From Raineyella sp. LH-20 (lineage in GTDB: Bacteria; Actinomycetota; Actinomycetes; Propionibacteriales; Propionibacteriaceae), in the NCBI RefSeq assembly GCF_033110965.1, contig NZ_CP137003.1, positions 2,170,001 through 2,234,000 of the forward strand: 64,000 bases of DNA, written 5' to 3'. Below are positions 26,213 to 35,773 of the stretch, in pieces (position 1 is the stretch's first letter; each line of letters begins with the position of its first letter). Position numbers and translations under genes: made by a program. The notes beneath the pieces are model-generated. The model saw only the letters and a program-made list of their open reading frames with translations, was not told the DNA's origin and searched no databases.

Positions 26213-27841
26213 ATGCGTCGAAAAGTTCGTGTGGCCACACTCGCAACAGTGGCCGTCGTATCCATGCTGGCGGCCGCGTGCAGCGGTGGCGGTGGCACCA
26301 GTTCAGCCGCCGGCGGCACGGGGGGTGAGATCACGGTCCGCGGGTGCACCCCGCAGAACCCGCTGGTGCCGGCCAACACCACCGAGACCTGTGGCCACTA
26401 CGTGCTGACCACCCTGTCATCCCAGCTGGTGCACTACAACGTCGACACCGCAGCGCCCGAGATGGACCTGGCCCAGTCGATCGAGACCACCGACAACCAG
26501 ACCTTCACCGTCAAGCTGAAGCAGGACCGCACCTTCCACGACGGCACCCCGGTGAAGGCCCACAACTTCGTCGATGCCTGGAACTACGACGCGTACGCCC
26601 CCAACGGACTGAACGGCAGCAGCTTCTTCGAGCCGATCCAGGGCTTCGACGATCTCCAGTGCCCGACGACCGACACGAAGTGCGCGACCCAGAAGCCGGC
26701 CGCGGACAAGATGTCGGGCCTCGCTGTGGTCGACGACTACACGTTCACCATCAAGACGACCGAGCCGGTCTCGAACCTCGCGCTGCGGCTCGGCTACGAC
26801 GCCTTCGCGCCGCTGCCGGATTCCTTCTTCAAGGATCCCAAGGCGTACGAGGCCAAGCCGATCGGCGCCGGCCCGTACAAGTTCGTCTCCCAGGACGCCT
26901 CGAACATCGTGGTGGAGAAGGATCCCGCCTACAAGGGCCAGTGGCCCGGCCACACCGACAAGATCACCTACCGGATCTACCAGTCGACCGATGCGGCGTA
27001 CGCCGACGTGGTGGCCAACAACCTGGACGCCACCGACGAGGTGCCGACCGGCATGCTGGTCAACGACCAGTGGAAGAGCGATGCGGCTGACCGCAACCTG
27101 ACGGCCAAGGAAGGCGTCATCCAGGTGGCCGCCTTCTCCCCGGTGGACGAGCAGTTGAAGAACCCGACGCTGCGCAAGGCGATCTCGATGGCGATCAACC
27201 GGCCGGAGATCACCAAGCAGGTCTTCCTCGGCACCCGCGCCCCGTCCGACTCCTGGGTCGCGCCGACGGTCGACGGCTACAAGGCCGGTGCCTGCGGTGA
27301 CACCTGCACCTACAACCCGGACCAGGCCAAGGCGCTCTACCAGCAGTCCGGCGGCTACCAGGGCACCCTCACCCTGGCGGTGAACGGTGACGGCGGCCAC
27401 AAGCCGTGGGCCGACGCGACGTGCAACTCGATCAAGAACACCCTCGGCCTGGACTGCCAGGTGATCGTGACGCCGGACTTCAAGACCCTGCTCGACCAGA
27501 TGGAGAACCGCGAGCTCAAGGGCATGTTCCGCTACGGGTGGCAGATGGATTACCCGTCCATCGAGGACTTCCTCACCCCGATCTACCAGACCGGCGCCTC
27601 GTCGAACTACTTCAACTACTCCAGTGCGGAGTTCGACGGCCTGTTGAAGGCGGGGAACACCGCGAAGACCTCGACCGAGGCGAACGCGAAGTGGCAGGAG
27701 GCCGAGCAGGTGCTCGTGAAGGACCTGCCGACCGTGCCGCTGTGGTCCACCACCCGTCCGGTGATCTGGTCGACGAACGTGACCAACGTCAAGGTCGACC
27801 CGTTCGGCGTGATCGTCTACTCGGCTATCCAGAAGAAGTGA
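26213..27841 (+). CDS. dppA: Peptide ABC transporter substrate-binding lipoprotein
   Basis: A 542-residue family-5 solute-binding protein. The signal peptide ends in the lipobox LAAACSG with lipidated cysteine C23, so the mature protein is anchored to the outer face of the membrane. The core has family features such as the early DLAQSIETTD ... TFTVKLKQDRTFHDGTPVKAHNFVDAW segment and KNPTLRKAISMAINR. AGGAGGA lies five bases before the ATG. It is the first gene of a complete dppABCDF set, separated from dppB by a strong hairpin that probably favours high expression of the binding protein. Di- or oligopeptides are the likely ligands; other small molecules are possible in this family. Confidence 0.95.
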   Translation: MRRKVRVATLATVAVVSMLAAACSGGGGTSSAAGGTGGEITVRGCTPQNPLVPANTTETCGHYVLTTLSSQLVHYNVDTAAPEMDLAQSIETTDNQTFTVKLKQDRTFHDGTPVKAHNFVDAWNYDAYAPNGLNGSSFFEPIQGFDDLQCPTTDTKCATQKPAADKMSGLAVVDDYTFTIKTTEPVSNLALRLGYDAFAPLPDSFFKDPKAYEAKPIGAGPYKFVSQDASNIVVEKDPAYKGQWPGHTDKITYRIYQSTDAAYADVVANNLDATDEVPTGMLVNDQWKSDAADRNLTAKEGVIQVAAFSPVDEQLKNPTLRKAISMAINRPEITKQVFLGTRAPSDSWVAPTVDGYKAGACGDTCTYNPDQAKALYQQSGGYQGTLTLAVNGDGGHKPWADATCNSIKNTLGLDCQVIVTPDFKTLLDQMENRELKGMFRYGWQMDYPSIEDFLTPIYQTGASSNYFNYSSAEFDGLLKAGNTAKTSTEANAKWQEAEQVLVKDLPTVPLWSTTRPVIWSTNVTNVKVDPFGVIVYSAIQKK

Positions 27842-27872
27842 CGCCGGGTCCACGGTGATTCCCTGACCCGTG

Positions 27873-27914
27873 ACGCATCGGCCCGCCGGGACCACACCCG
27901 GCGGGCCGGTGCGT
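27873..27914 (+). terminator. Strong intra-operon hairpin between dppA and dppB
   Basis: ACGCATCGGCCCGCCGGG pairs with CCCGGCGGGCCGGTGCGT over 18 base pairs (one T-G pair) around the loop ACCACA. No other promoter-like signal is obvious before dppB. The hairpin probably acts as a partial terminator or a 3' stabiliser, making dppA message more abundant than the permease and ATPase message, as in many binding-protein operons. Confidence 0.8.
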
Positions 27915-28026
27915 GCACCATCCGACCGCGGCCCGATCCGGGCCGCGGTGTGGGTGGGGACACGGTGGCGTACGCCGCGGATCTGCGCGTACGCCGGGGA
28001 TTCCGCCCGGTTCGAGAGGAGCAAGC

Positions 28027-28950
28027 ATGGGTACCTACATCGTCCGCAGGTTGTTGCAGATGATTCCGGTGCTGATCGGGTCGACGTTCCTGATCTTCCT
28101 GATGGTCTTCGCACTGCCCGGCGACCCGGTCGCCGGGCGTTGTGGCGAGCGGGCCTGCCCGGAGGCGTACGTCGCGAAGTTCACCCAGGACTACCACCTG
28201 GACAAGCCGGTCCTGGTCCAGTACGGCTACTACGTCGGCAAGCTGGTCCGCGGTGACCTGGGCACCAACTTCTACGGCAACTCGGTGCTCCACGAGCTCG
28301 CGGTCCGGTTCCCGACCACCCTGCGGCTGGCCGTCATCGCGATCCTGTTCGAGATCGTCGTCGGCATCGGCGCCGGGGTCTGGGCCGGGATGAGACGTGG
28401 GCGGTGGCCGGACACCGTGGTGACGATCGGCAGCCTGCTGATCATCTCGGTCCCCATCTTCGTCATCGGCGCTCTCGCCCAGCTGATCTTCGGCATCAAG
28501 CTGGGGATCTTCCCGGTGACCTCGACCTCCGGAACGTGGTGGCAGTTGCTGTTGCCGGGTCTGGTGCTCGGATCGGTCTCGGTGGCGTACGTCGCCCGGC
28601 TGACCCGGACCAACCTGGTCGAGAACCTGCGGGCGGATTACGTACGCACCGCGAAGGCGAAGGGCCTGGGACGCGGCCGGTCGATCGGTCTGCACACCCT
28701 GCGCAACTCCCTGATCCCGGTCGTCACCTACATCGGCGCCGACTTCGGCGCCTTGATGGGCGGCGCGATCGTCACCGAGCGGATCTTCAACATCAACGGG
28801 ATCGGTAGCTTCATCTTCCGCTCCATCTCCCAGCGTGACGGCGTGTCGGTGGTCGGCGCGGTGGTGATGCTGGTCTTCGTCTACCTGCTCATGAACCTGC
28901 TCGTCGATCTGCTGTACGGCGCGCTCGACCCGAGGATCAGCCATGAATGA
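28027..28950 (+). CDS. dppB: Peptide ABC transporter permease, DppB/OppB type
   Basis: A 307-residue inner-membrane permease with six hydrophobic helices. It starts with the DppB hallmark YIVRRLLQMIPVLIGSTFLIF and keeps the EAA loop (YVRTAKAKGLG) that contacts the ATPases. The ALPGDP segment and a long extracytoplasmic loop with two cysteines (GRCGERACPEAY) follow helix one; the cysteine pair might form a disulfide. GAGAGGAG precedes the ATG. Its last codons overlap the dppC start by eight bases, so the two are translationally coupled. Confidence 0.95.
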   Translation: MGTYIVRRLLQMIPVLIGSTFLIFLMVFALPGDPVAGRCGERACPEAYVAKFTQDYHLDKPVLVQYGYYVGKLVRGDLGTNFYGNSVLHELAVRFPTTLRLAVIAILFEIVVGIGAGVWAGMRRGRWPDTVVTIGSLLIISVPIFVIGALAQLIFGIKLGIFPVTSTSGTWWQLLLPGLVLGSVSVAYVARLTRTNLVENLRADYVRTAKAKGLGRGRSIGLHTLRNSLIPVVTYIGADFGALMGGAIVTERIFNINGIGSFIFRSISQRDGVSVVGAVVMLVFVYLLMNLLVDLLYGALDPRISHE

Positions 28951-29956
28951 CCGTCAGGACCTGGCCGCGACCGAGCTGGAGGACGACCGCCGGTCCGCCT
29001 TCGCCCCGCAGGACCGGGTGGCCGTGCTGGAGGACGCGATCATCCCCTCGGCGGGCGACGCCGACCTCGGCCAGGCGCGGTCGTTGTGGTCCGACGCCTG
29101 GTACGAGATGCGCAGTCGGCCGCTGTTCTGGATCTCTGCGGCGCTGATCCTGTTGGTGGTGCTGATGGCGATCGTGCCGCAGCTGTTCACCTTCTTCAGC
29201 CCACAGCCGGACCCGCAGTACGCCGACCTGTCCAAGGCGCGGCAGGCGCCGTCGGCCCGGGCCTGGTTCGGGTTCGACGCCCAGGGCTACGACGTCTATG
29301 CGCGGACCATCTGGGGTGCTCGTTCCTCGATCCTGGTCGGTCTGGGGGCCACCCTCGCGACCACCCTGATCGGTGCCGTGATCGGCATCTTCGCCGGCTA
29401 CTTCGGCGGCTGGTGGGACATCATCCTGTCCCGGCTGGGCGACGTCTTCTTCGCCATCCCGCTGCTGCTGGGCGGCATCCTCGCCCTCTACACCTTCCCC
29501 AACACTCTGGACACGCCCTACCTGGTGATGGTCGCCAAGGTCGTCCTGGCGCTGGGTATCCTCGGCTGGCCGAACATCGCCCGGCTGATGCGCTCCTCGG
29601 TGCTGCAGGTCAAACCGCACGACTTTGTCCAGGCCGCTCGGGCACTCGGTGCGAAGCCGGGGCGGATCGTCTTCTCCCACATCCTGCCCAACGCCATCGC
29701 CCCGGTGATCGCCGTGGCGACGATCAACCTGGGCATGTACATCGCGCTGGAGGCGACGCTGTCCTTCCTCGGCATCGGCCTGGCACCGCCGGCCATCTCC
29801 TGGGGTGTGGCGATCTCCGACGCCTCGGGGATCGGGCTGGTCCGGTCGACCCCGCACATGCTGCTCTTCCCGTCCCTGTTCCTGTCCGTCACCGTGCTGG
29901 CGTTCATCCTGCTCGGCGAAGTCGTCCGTGACGCCCTCGACCCGAAGCTGCGCTGA
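28943..29956 (+). CDS. dppC: Peptide ABC transporter permease, DppC/OppC type
   Basis: A 337-residue permease with six membrane helices and a hydrophilic N-terminal extension of about 55 residues. The DppC-type regions are visible: YDVYARTIWGARSSILVGLGAT, the EAA loop FVQAARALGAKPGRIVFSHILPN, and LEATLSFLGIGLAPPAISWG. It pairs with DppB to form the channel. Its ATG lies inside the end of dppB, and dppD follows twelve bases after its stop. Confidence 0.95.
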   Translation: MNDRQDLAATELEDDRRSAFAPQDRVAVLEDAIIPSAGDADLGQARSLWSDAWYEMRSRPLFWISAALILLVVLMAIVPQLFTFFSPQPDPQYADLSKARQAPSARAWFGFDAQGYDVYARTIWGARSSILVGLGATLATTLIGAVIGIFAGYFGGWWDIILSRLGDVFFAIPLLLGGILALYTFPNTLDTPYLVMVAKVVLALGILGWPNIARLMRSSVLQVKPHDFVQAARALGAKPGRIVFSHILPNAIAPVIAVATINLGMYIALEATLSFLGIGLAPPAISWGVAISDASGIGLVRSTPHMLLFPSLFLSVTVLAFILLGEVVRDALDPKLR

Positions 29957-29968
29957 GAGGAGCGAGCC

Positions 29969-31150
29969 ATGACCACCACGAACCCCCCGGCCACGCCGGC
30001 CACCCCCGTCACTTCCCCTGCTCCCACGCTGCCGGCCGGGCCTGCGGCCGCGGCCGTGCCGACCACGCCCGGCACCCGCGCCGCCCGGCGCCGACAGCGC
30101 CTCACCCGGGCCTGGACCCCGGTGGACCGTACGTTGCTGCAGGTCGAGGACCTGCACGTCGAGTTCCGCACCCGTGACGGCATCGCCCGGGCCATCAACG
30201 GGGTGAGCTTCGATCTGCACCAGGACGAGACGCTGGCCGTGCTCGGCGAGTCCGGGTCGGGCAAGTCGGTCACCGCCCAGGCGGTGATGGGCATCCTCGA
30301 CTCACCGCCGGCCTTCGTCACCGGCGGTGCGGTGAAGTACTGCGGCACCGACCTGCTCACCCTCGACGAGAAGGTGATGCAGACCGTCCGTGGTGCCGAG
30401 ATCTCGATGATCTTCCAGGACGCGCTGAGCTCGCTGAACCCGGTCTTCACCGTCGGGTGGCAGATCGCCGAGATGTTCCGCGTGCACCGCGGGATAAACC
30501 GTCGCGACGCCGAGGACCAGGCCGTCCGGTTGATGGAGCGGGTCCGCATCCCGGCGGCCCGGGAGCGGGTGCAGAACTATCCGCACCAGTTCTCCGGCGG
30601 CATGCGCCAGCGCATCATGATCGCGATGGCGATCGCGCTGGACCCGCACGTCCTGATCGCCGACGAGCCCACCACCGCCCTGGACGTCACCGTGCAGGCC
30701 CAGATCATGGACTTGCTGAAGGAACTGCAGGCCGAGTCGCACATGGGGCTGATCCTGATCACCCACGACCTCGGCGTGGTCGCCGACGTGGCCGACCGGA
30801 TCGCGGTGATGTACGCCGGCCGGCTGGTCGAGAAGGCCGACGTCTTCAACCTGTACCGCGATCCGGCCCACCCGTACACCCTGGGTCTGCTGGAGTCGAT
30901 CCCGCGCCTCGACCAGCAGGGCGAACGGCTCACCGCCATCGGCGGCCTGCCACCGAACCTCACCCGGATCCCGGCCGGTTGCCCGTTCAACCCGCGCTGC
31001 CGGTTCGCCACCGACATCTGCCGGGTCGGCCAGCCGCCGGAGCTGCTCGAGGTCGCCGCCGGACGGCGGGTCGCCTGTCACCACTACGACCACGTGCTCG
31101 GCCAGGGCCTGCTCGAGGCCGACCAGCGCACCGAAGGGGGCACCCGATGA
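29969..31150 (+). CDS. dppD: Peptide ABC transporter ATP-binding protein, DppD/OppD type
   Basis: A 393-residue ATPase. The Walker A sequence is GESGSGKS, the signature is SGGMRQR, and Walker B is [12 protein letters not shown]; the C-terminal oligopeptide-type extension carries the cysteine cluster ([15 protein letters not shown]) typical of OppD/DppD, where an iron-sulfur site has been suggested. The first 50 residues are a Thr/Pro/Ala-rich extension absent from most homologues. The stop overlaps the dppF start (ATGA). It works as a heterodimer with the next gene's product to power import. Confidence 0.95.
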   Translation: MTTTNPPATPATPVTSPAPTLPAGPAAAAVPTTPGTRAARRRQRLTRAWTPVDRTLLQVEDLHVEFRTRDGIARAINGVSFDLHQDETLAVLGESGSGKSVTAQAVMGILDSPPAFVTGGAVKYCGTDLLTLDEKVMQTVRGAEISMIFQDALSSLNPVFTVGWQIAEMFRVHRGINRRDAEDQAVRLMERVRIPAARERVQNYPHQFSGGMRQRIMIAMAIALDPHVLIADEPTTALDVTVQAQIMDLLKELQAESHMGLILITHDLGVVADVADRIAVMYAGRLVEKADVFNLYRDPAHPYTLGLLESIPRLDQQGERLTAIGGLPPNLTRIPAGCPFNPRCRFATDICRVGQPPELLEVAAGRRVACHHYDHVLGQGLLEADQRTEGGTR

Positions 31151-32169
31151 GCGCCGAACCGATCCTGAGGGCCGAGGGACTGAAGAAGTACTACCCGATC
31201 CGCAGGGGTGTCACCCGCCGCCGGGTCGGCGACGTCAAAGCGGTCGACGGAGTCTCCTTCGAGCTGTTCCCGGGCGAGACGCTCGGCGTGGTGGGGGAGT
31301 CGGGGTGTGGCAAGTCGACCCTCGGTCGTCTGCTGGTCCAGCTCGAGCAGCCGACCGAGGGGAAGGTGTGGTTCGAGGGCCGCGACATGTTCTCGCTGTC
31401 CGCCGACGCGCTGCGCCGTGCCCGCCGCGACATCCAGATCATCTTCCAGGACCCGTACACCTCGCTGAACCCGCGGATGACGGTCGGCGACATCATCGGC
31501 GAGCCGCTGGAGATCCATCCGGAGGTCACCCCGAAGGGCGGTCGGCGCCGACGCGTCCAGGAACTGCTCGATCTGGTCGGGCTCAACCCCGAGCACATCA
31601 ACCGCTACCCGCACCAGTTCTCCGGCGGGCAACGCCAGCGGATCGGCATCGCCCGGGGCCTCGCGGTCAACCCGAAGGTGATCGTCTGCGACGAGCCGGT
31701 GTCCGCCCTCGACGTGTCGGTGCAGGCCCAGGTGGTCAACCTGCTCCAGGACCTGCAACGCGAGCTGGGTCTGGCGTACGTGTTCATCGCCCACGATCTC
31801 TCGGTGGTGCGCCACATCTCGGACCGGGTCGCCGTGATGTACCTCGGCAAGGTGGTGGAACTGGGCGACGAGCACCAGATCTACGAGCGGCCGACCCATC
31901 CGTACACCCAGGCGCTGCTGTCGGCCGTGCCGGTGCCGGACCCGTCGGCCCGGGAGACGAAGCAGCCGATCCTGCTCACCGGCGACGTGCCCTCGCCGGC
32001 CAACCCGCCGAGCGGCTGCCGGTTCCACACCCGGTGCCCGCTGGTCCAGGCGCACCCGGAGTTCCTGGAGCGTTGCAGCACCGAGGAACCGCCGCTGGAC
32101 CTGCACGACGACGAGACCGGCCGGCACCCCAGCGCCTGCCACTTCGCCCGGCGGTTGGTGGACGCCTAG
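31147..32169 (+). CDS. dppF: Peptide ABC transporter ATP-binding protein, DppF/OppF type
   Basis: A 340-residue ATPase partner of DppD. Walker A (GESGCGKST), the Q-loop ([13 protein letters not shown]), the signature ([14 protein letters not shown]), Walker B ([12 protein letters not shown]) and the switch histidine (FIAHDLSVV) are intact. The C-terminal cysteine-rich tail ([10 protein letters not shown]) is also present. It begins at the ATGA overlap with dppD and is the last gene of the operon; mshB follows ten bases later but has its own TAGGCT box. Confidence 0.96.
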   Translation: MSAEPILRAEGLKKYYPIRRGVTRRRVGDVKAVDGVSFELFPGETLGVVGESGCGKSTLGRLLVQLEQPTEGKVWFEGRDMFSLSADALRRARRDIQIIFQDPYTSLNPRMTVGDIIGEPLEIHPEVTPKGGRRRRVQELLDLVGLNPEHINRYPHQFSGGQRQRIGIARGLAVNPKVIVCDEPVSALDVSVQAQVVNLLQDLQRELGLAYVFIAHDLSVVRHISDRVAVMYLGKVVELGDEHQIYERPTHPYTQALLSAVPVPDPSARETKQPILLTGDVPSPANPPSGCRFHTRCPLVQAHPEFLERCSTEEPPLDLHDDETGRHPSACHFARRLVDA

Positions 32170-32179
32170 GCTGGCGGGC

Positions 32180-33094
32180 GTGACTTCCACCACGCCTGCC
32201 GCTGACCGCCGACTGATGCTCGTCCACGCCCATCCCGACGATGAGGCGCTGATGACGGGCGCGACGATGGCGTCGTACGCCGCCGACGGGGTGGCGGTGA
32301 CCCTGGTGACCTGCACCCTCGGGGAGGCGGGCGAGATCGTCAGCGACGATCTCGCCCACCTCGCCGACGGGGGGCCCGATGCCCTCGGCCGGCAGCGGCT
32401 CGGCGAACTGGGCGAGGCGATGGCCGCGCTCGGAGTGACCGACTTCGTCCGGCTCGGCGGCGACCACCGATTCCGGGACTCCGGGATGGCCTGGGCCCCC
32501 GACGGGACGGCGACCGTGGCCGACACCACCGACGAACGTTCCTTCCACGCCGCCGACCTCCTGGAGGCCGCCGACGAGCTGGTGCCGCTGATCCGGGATC
32601 GCCGCCCGCAGGTGCTGATCACCTACGATCAGTTCGGTGGCTACGGCCACCCCGACCACGTCAAGGCTCACCGGGTGGCGACGTACGCCACGGCCCTGGC
32701 GGCGGTGCCCAGCTACCGCCCCGACCTGGGCGCACCCTGGCAGGTCCGACGGCTGCTGTGGACGGCGATGAGCAGTTCCCAGATCGCCCGCGGCATCGCC
32801 ACGCTCGACGCCCGAGGCCTCGCCGAGGTGCTCGACGGCATGCCCACGGATCCGTCCTCGCCGATGCTCAGCAGTGACGACGAGATCGCCGTCGAGATCG
32901 ACGCCCGCGCGCAGGCGGGAGCCAAGCTCGCGGCCCTGCGCGCCTACCGCAGCCAACTGCGCGCCGACGAGGGCTTCCTGAGCCTGCCCGAGGACATCGC
33001 CCTGGAGTTCTGGGGCCGGGAGCACTACCGGTTCGCCGGCGGTGAGCCACTGCCCGCCGGAGGGTGGGCCGACGACGTCTTCGCCGGCCTCTGA
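32180..33094 (+). CDS. mshB: GlcNAc-inositol deacetylase of mycothiol synthesis
   Basis: A 304-residue zinc deacetylase that removes the acetyl group from N-acetylglucosaminyl-inositol, the second step of mycothiol synthesis. The metal-binding AHPDDE is at residues 17-22 and the third ligand is H157 in GYGHPDH; the length and the NVLITYDQFGG-like core fit MshB rather than the related mycothiol conjugate amidase. The GTG at 32180 follows a TAGGCT box by seven bases, suggesting a leaderless transcript separate from dpp. Presence of mshB indicates that the organism makes mycothiol, an actinobacterial trait. Confidence 0.94.
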   Translation: MTSTTPAADRRLMLVHAHPDDEALMTGATMASYAADGVAVTLVTCTLGEAGEIVSDDLAHLADGGPDALGRQRLGELGEAMAALGVTDFVRLGGDHRFRDSGMAWAPDGTATVADTTDERSFHAADLLEAADELVPLIRDRRPQVLITYDQFGGYGHPDHVKAHRVATYATALAAVPSYRPDLGAPWQVRRLLWTAMSSSQIARGIATLDARGLAEVLDGMPTDPSSPMLSSDDEIAVEIDARAQAGAKLAALRAYRSQLRADEGFLSLPEDIALEFWGREHYRFAGGEPLPAGGWADDVFAGL

Positions 33095-33139
33095 CCGATC
33101 GGCAGAGCCCGGATCCGTGGGGCCTGATCGTCGCGACTC

Positions 33140-33180
33140 GGATTCGTTGGATCCGAATTCGTTGGGATCCGGATTCGTTG
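33140..33180. repeat. Short direct repeat, 15-16-base unit, 2.7 copies
   Basis: GGATTCGTTGGATCC (33140-33154) is followed by a 16-base variant starting GAATTCG (33155-33170) and a partial third copy to 33180. The array lies in the intergenic region between mshB and the VanW gene. The copies have already diverged in length and sequence. Confidence 0.85.
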
Positions 33181-33214
33181 CGACTGGGTCACAAGTGGGC
33201 TGTGGGCCGGCCCT

Positions 33215-33247
33215 GAGGCTGTGACGAAGCACAGCCTCACCTACGAT
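33215..33247 (+). promoter_or_regulatory. Palindrome and -10 box upstream of the VanW gene
   Basis: GAGGCTGTG (33215-33223) and CACAGCCTC (33230-33238) form a perfect nine-base inverted repeat around ACGAAG. A TACGAT -10 box follows at 33242-33247, so the palindrome occupies the spacer and -35 position, as expected of a repressor operator. The half-sites resemble CRP sites, but the spacing (two bases short) does not fit. Confidence 0.5.
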
Positions 33248-33285
33248 GTGGCAGTCCAGAGTCGTCCGAGAGGAACTCCCCGCGC

Positions 33286-35007
33286 ATGTCCATCGATCCG
33301 AGCGTGAGAGACCGTCGAGTGCGGATCACCGCGATTGCCGCCGGAGGTGTCGTCGCCCTGCTGGGGGCGACCTACCTGGCGACGTACGCCATCGCGGGCG
33401 ACGCCGTCCCGCGGTCGGCGACCGTCGCCGGGGTGGCGATCGGCGGCCAGAGCCCCGACCAGGCAGCTCGCACGCTGGAGGACGCGCTGGGGCCGCGGGC
33501 CACGGCGCCGGTGACGTTGTCCGTCGGTGACTTCTCGGTCGCGGTCGTCCCGGCCGACGCGGGCCTGTCCGTCGACGCGCCCGCTTCCGTCGCCGCCGCC
33601 GGGGCGGGCCGGAGCTGGGCGCCGGGCCACATCTGGAAGGCGCTGACCGGCGGCGGAGAGACCGCTCCGGTGCCGGCGATCGACCGGGCCGCGATGGACC
33701 GGACGACCACGCAGGTCTCCGACGACGGCAAGGCCGATCCCCGCAACGCGACCCTGACGTACGACGACAACGCCCAGCCCCAGATCGAGCCCGGCGTGCC
33801 CGGTCGGACGATCTCCCCGGCCGCCGTCGAGCGTGCCCTGGTCTCCGCCTTCCCGGTGTCGAACGCCGCCACGCTCGACGCCGAGGCACCCGAGCCCGAG
33901 GTGAGCACTGAGGAGGCGGAGCAGGTCCGCCGCGACTGGGCGGATCCGGCGGTGTCCGGGCCGGTGACCGTCAACGCCGGAGACGCGGGCAGCTTCCAGG
34001 TGACCCCGGCGATGATCGCCTCCTCGACGTCGTTCGTGGTGCAGGACGGCACGTTGGCTCCGCGGCTCGACGCCAAGCGCCTGGAGACCGCCACCAAGCC
34101 GGCGGTCAAGCAGCTCAAGGGCGTCCAGGAGGGGCAGGACGCGACCTGGCAGCTCGGCGCGGGCAAACCGACCATCGTGCCGTCCAAGGACGGGCGGGGC
34201 GTCCCCCGCGACGAGCTCGTCAAGGTGCTCCAGCCGGTGTTGACGGCGCAGGGCGACCAGCGTCGGGCCTCGGTGACCGTCGGCTCGGTGCCGGCGGCGT
34301 TCACCACCGAGGATGCCCAGAAGGCCGACGTGGCCGGTGTCATCGGGCAGTTCACGACGTACTTCCCGCACGCCGACTACCGCAACACCAACCTCGGCCT
34401 GGTGGCCAGCAAGATCAACGGGTACGTGGTGCTGCCCGGCGAGACGTTCTCCCTCAACGACGTCGTCGGACGACGGGACGCCGCCTCGGGCTTCGCCGAC
34501 GGCTGGGTGATCCAGGGCGACCGTGAGGTCAAGGAGGTCGGCGGTGGCGTCTCGCAGAGCGCCACGACGATCTTCAACGCTGCCTTCGCGGCGGGCCTGG
34601 AGGACGTCGAGCATCATCCGCACACCCTGTACTTCGACCGTTATCCGGCCGGCCGGGAGGCGACGGTCTACTACGGCTCCCTCGATCTGCGGTTCCGCAA
34701 CGACACCGACCATGTGGTGGTGATCGAGGCGCATCGGGTGGCCTCCACCCCCGGGAGCCAGGGGTCGCTGACGGTGAAGCTGTGGGGCGACTCGCCGTAC
34801 GACAAGGTGATCACCTCGGACCCGGTGAAGTCCGGCTTCACCACCCCGGGCAGCAAGACGATGAGTGGTCCGGACTGCAGTGCCCAGCCGGCCTTCCCGG
34901 GTTTCACCGCGAGCTACTACCGCGCCTTCATCAAGGACGGCGTGGAGGTGAAACGGCAGAACTACACCTGGAAGTACTCCACCGGCGACGCGATCACCTG
35001 CTCCTGA
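33286..35007 (+). CDS. VanW family protein with N-terminal membrane anchor
   Basis: A 573-residue protein. A basic start is followed by one hydrophobic helix (about residues 13-36), so the bulk lies outside the membrane. Two repeated beta-rich segments (about 45-330) resemble the putative peptidoglycan-binding domain usually found before VanW. The VanW domain begins near residue 350 (NTNLGLVASKINGYVVLPGETFSLNDVVGRR) and includes the GGGVSQSATTIFNAAF and AGREATVYYG motifs. VanW itself has no defined activity; vancomycin resistance is not implied. A palindrome overlapping the promoter suggests regulation. The 3' end overlaps the converging gene by 14 bases. Confidence 0.9.
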   Translation: MSIDPSVRDRRVRITAIAAGGVVALLGATYLATYAIAGDAVPRSATVAGVAIGGQSPDQAARTLEDALGPRATAPVTLSVGDFSVAVVPADAGLSVDAPASVAAAGAGRSWAPGHIWKALTGGGETAPVPAIDRAAMDRTTTQVSDDGKADPRNATLTYDDNAQPQIEPGVPGRTISPAAVERALVSAFPVSNAATLDAEAPEPEVSTEEAEQVRRDWADPAVSGPVTVNAGDAGSFQVTPAMIASSTSFVVQDGTLAPRLDAKRLETATKPAVKQLKGVQEGQDATWQLGAGKPTIVPSKDGRGVPRDELVKVLQPVLTAQGDQRRASVTVGSVPAAFTTEDAQKADVAGVIGQFTTYFPHADYRNTNLGLVASKINGYVVLPGETFSLNDVVGRRDAASGFADGWVIQGDREVKEVGGGVSQSATTIFNAAFAAGLEDVEHHPHTLYFDRYPAGREATVYYGSLDLRFRNDTDHVVVIEAHRVASTPGSQGSLTVKLWGDSPYDKVITSDPVKSGFTTPGSKTMSGPDCSAQPAFPGFTASYYRAFIKDGVEVKRQNYTWKYSTGDAITCS

Positions 35008-35626
35008 GTCCGTACGCGGTGAACCCCGGCAGGAGCCGGTCACAGCCGCGCACCTGGACGTTGCGGGCGTCCCGGTAGGCCGCCCAGCGGGCCAGTGCGG
35101 TGACGACCTGCTCGGCCCGATCGCCGTCGGCCAGTCGGACAGTCGCCCACTCACCGACGACGATGGCGCGGCCCACAGCGGTGCCGAGCGCACAGGCGGC
35201 CGTGCCGTCGCCGGTGTCGTATGCCTCCGGCCGCTGCGTCGGGACGTCGCCGCCCAGCAGGTCGCCGAGCCGCGCCACCTGGCACAGCTCTCCCGACCCG
35301 CGGTCGGCAGCGTCTCCACCGTCGGGGTCGGGGTCGTCGGCGCCGGGGTGGGGATCGGGGTCGTCAGCGCCCAGTCGCCGGTCGATCGCCATCCTGTCGA
35401 GCAGCACCCGGTCGGCCGCCTGCGGGTCGCGGCCGCGCGGCACCTGCGGCACTCCGCGCCAGGACTCGAGGCTCGGCCAGCCGAGCAGTCGGGGCGTGAG
35501 GGTGCGGTCGAGAAGTGTCAGGCCCTCGGGGTCCATCCGGTGCACGTAGCCGATCAGTTCGCGTGGTCCTCGATCGTCGTGCCAGCGCAGCGCGATGCGC
35601 TGCCCGGGGACCGGCAGGTCACCCAT
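34994..35626 (-). CDS. Conserved hypothetical, Rv0428c-like SH3 domain with a degenerate acetyltransferase-like end
   Basis: A 210-residue protein starting at an ATG (35626) with GAGAGGAG six bases upstream. The first 60 residues (GQRIALRWHDD ... ELIGYVHRMDPEGLTLLD) resemble the SH3-like domain found before GNAT acetyltransferases such as Rv0428c. The C-terminus (VTALARWAAYRDARNVQVRG ... LLPGFTAYGLRSR) has the cadence of the last GNAT strand and helix, but no acetyl-CoA pyrophosphate loop is seen. A DDPDPxxGADDPDPD acidic insertion, from a 27-base duplication at about 35325-35374, fills the middle. It may be a remnant or a diverged acetyltransferase. Existence as a gene is fairly sure; function is not. 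Confidence 0.6.
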   Translation of the reverse strand: MGDLPVPGQRIALRWHDDRGPRELIGYVHRMDPEGLTLLDRTLTPRLLGWPSLESWRGVPQVPRGRDPQAADRVLLDRMAIDRRLGADDPDPHPGADDPDPDGGDAADRGSGELCQVARLGDLLGGDVPTQRPEAYDTGDGTAACALGTAVGRAIVVGEWATVRLADGDRAEQVVTALARWAAYRDARNVQVRGCDRLLPGFTAYGLRSR

Positions 35627-35773
35627 GACACACTCCTCTCGTCCGGCGGTGACGCGCAATACTAAAGTCAGCGTGACGGGCGGTTGGGTCGACCGACCGG
35701 CGAGGCTGGGCGGTGTCCCAGGCCCGTCACTACCATCGTGCCCCTCGGGCACTGTGAAATAGAGGAGCTCATT

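Noticed and set aside
33140-33175. Cloning-linker-like sequence with GGATCC and GAATTC sites
   Set aside because: It is part of a degenerate direct repeat, fits the local pattern of short arrays, and the flanks are continuous genomic sequence with normal genes.
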